A stretch of DNA of 5,240 nucleotides from JANXXV01 sp038230275 (lineage in GTDB: Bacteria; Acidobacteriota; Terriglobia; Bryobacterales; Bryobacteraceae): NCBI GenBank assembly GCA_038230275.1, contig JBBRNO010000248.1:1-5240 (forward strand), in the 5' to 3' direction. The notes beneath the pieces are model-generated. The model saw only the letters and a program-made list of their open reading frames with translations, had not been told where the DNA came from and did not search any database. Below, piece by piece: positions 4,587 to 5,240 of this stretch. Numbering within the stretch: the stretch's first letter is position 1; every line of letters begins with the position of its first letter. A program made the position numbers and the translations under genes.

Positions 4587-5240
4587 ATGTTTAGTTCCGC
4601 GTATCGTAGAGTTTTTGTATTACTTCTGCTTTTTGCTATCGCCGTGGCGGCGGGTTCCTATGTACGGCTGCACAGGCCTCTTCCCCCTACGCAGGGCGCG
4701 GGCGTTTCGAGCGCGTGGAGTGTAGAGAAATCGGGATCCGGGCTAGCCGTGAATTGGAATTTCGATGCGCCGATCTTCCAGAATGCGCGGAATGCCACGC
4801 TGGAAATTGAAGACGGCAACGAACGGCGAAAGATTTCTCTCAATCCCGGCGAACGGGCCAGCACGCTGTACTTCACACCGCGCGAAGCCGATGTGACATT
4901 GCGGTTGCGCGTTCAGCCCGCGGGCTCCGGAGAGCCGGAGAAAATCGAAGTCATCCGGTTGGTGTCGCAGAAAGTAGAGACGGTCGCGGACGCACCGAGG
5001 CGGAAGTATGCCGCGGCGCCTGTTCCCGATGAGGGTTCGCGATCTAGGGTGGAATCTCCGATTTCCGTCTGGCGGGTGCGCGCATTTGCTCCGCCTTCGC
5101 TCACCAACCGTCTGGGGGACGACGGAATGGAAGTGGCGGTTTACGTGAAAATTGAGCCGTCGGGAAAAGTGAGCGAGGCCAGTACCAGGCCGTACGCCGA
5201 TGCCACGGAAGCAGCGCTGGCGAAGATTGCCATCGAAGCC
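4587..5240 (+). CDS. Membrane-anchored or secreted protein with apparent TonB C-terminal domain (3' partial)
   Basis: The frame is open from ATG 4587 to the window end (218 codons seen, no stop). Residues 9-23 (VFVLLLLFAIAVAAG) after basic YRR form a signal peptide or anchor. About residues 43-110 are beta-rich with alternating hydrophobics (LAVNWNF, ATLEIEDGNERRKISL, TLYFTP, DVTLRLRV), reminiscent of the immunoglobulin/fibronectin-like modules seen in acidobacterial surface proteins. A Pro/Arg/Glu-rich linker (about 111-165) follows. From about 180, MEVAVYVKIEPSGKVSEAST and then AALAKIAIEA resemble the beginning of a TonB C-terminal domain, in which a conserved W-x-F strand would come next, beyond the window. 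TonB family proteins transfer proton-motive energy to outer-membrane transporters, but stand-alone TonB-like domains in acidobacteria may have other periplasmic roles. Domain naming is by resemblance and moderate; the reality of the gene is well supported by ribosome site and codon use. Confidence 0.75.
   Translation, partial: MFSSAYRRVFVLLLLFAIAVAAGSYVRLHRPLPPTQGAGVSSAWSVEKSGSGLAVNWNFDAPIFQNARNATLEIEDGNERRKISLNPGERASTLYFTPREADVTLRLRVQPAGSGEPEKIEVIRLVSQKVETVADAPRRKYAAAPVPDEGSRSRVESPISVWRVRAFAPPSLTNRLGDDGMEVAVYVKIEPSGKVSEASTRPYADATEAALAKIAIEA

Noticed and set aside
1786..4680. 13-base exact match CTGCACAGGCCTC at 1786-1798 and 4668-4680
   Set aside because: One such match is not surprising in a window of this size, and the flanking bases do not match; not treated as a repeat element.

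Overview
This window has the look of a free-living, moderately GC-rich soil bacterium, most likely an acidobacterium of the Solibacter/Bryobacter type. That placement is inferred from family resemblance: a chemoreceptor of a type I associate with acidobacteria, an ECF sigma factor of a familiar acidobacterial type, a cytochrome c/copper monooxygenase fusion, and a TonB-like secreted protein with an N-terminal beta-rich domain. No phylogenetic marker gene is present, so the assignment is tentative.

Layout. (1) 13-1161 (+): a methyl-accepting chemotaxis protein with an intact cytoplasmic signalling hairpin but only one membrane helix, no sensor domain and a suspicious 5' end. (2) 1148-1672 (-): an ECF sigma factor, convergent with the chemoreceptor and overlapping its last 14 bases. 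(3) About 1673-2150: a long stretch without a large gene. It holds two hairpins, a candidate 38-codon proline/acid-rich small gene on the minus strand (1951-2067) and a long bulged hairpin (2088-2134). (4) 2151-2245 (+): a complete selenocysteine tRNA gene (selC), recognisable from its UCA anticodon, 8-bp acceptor stem, 6-bp D stem with 4-base loop and long variable arm. (5) 2287-3222 (+): an FkbM-family methyltransferase, 41 bases after selC. (6) 3227-4477 (-): a secreted c-type cytochrome fused to a peptidylglycine/dopamine-monooxygenase-like copper domain, tail to tail with the methyltransferase. (7) 4587-5240+ (+): a membrane-anchored or secreted protein whose end, cut by the window edge, looks like the start of a TonB C-terminal domain.

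The genes do not form one pathway; most neighbours are convergent or divergent single units. The most informative element is selC, which shows that the genome probably decodes UGA as selenocysteine. No selA, selB, selD or evident selenoprotein lies in the window. The region just upstream of selC (hairpin plus oppositely oriented small ORF) is the part least explained by known families.
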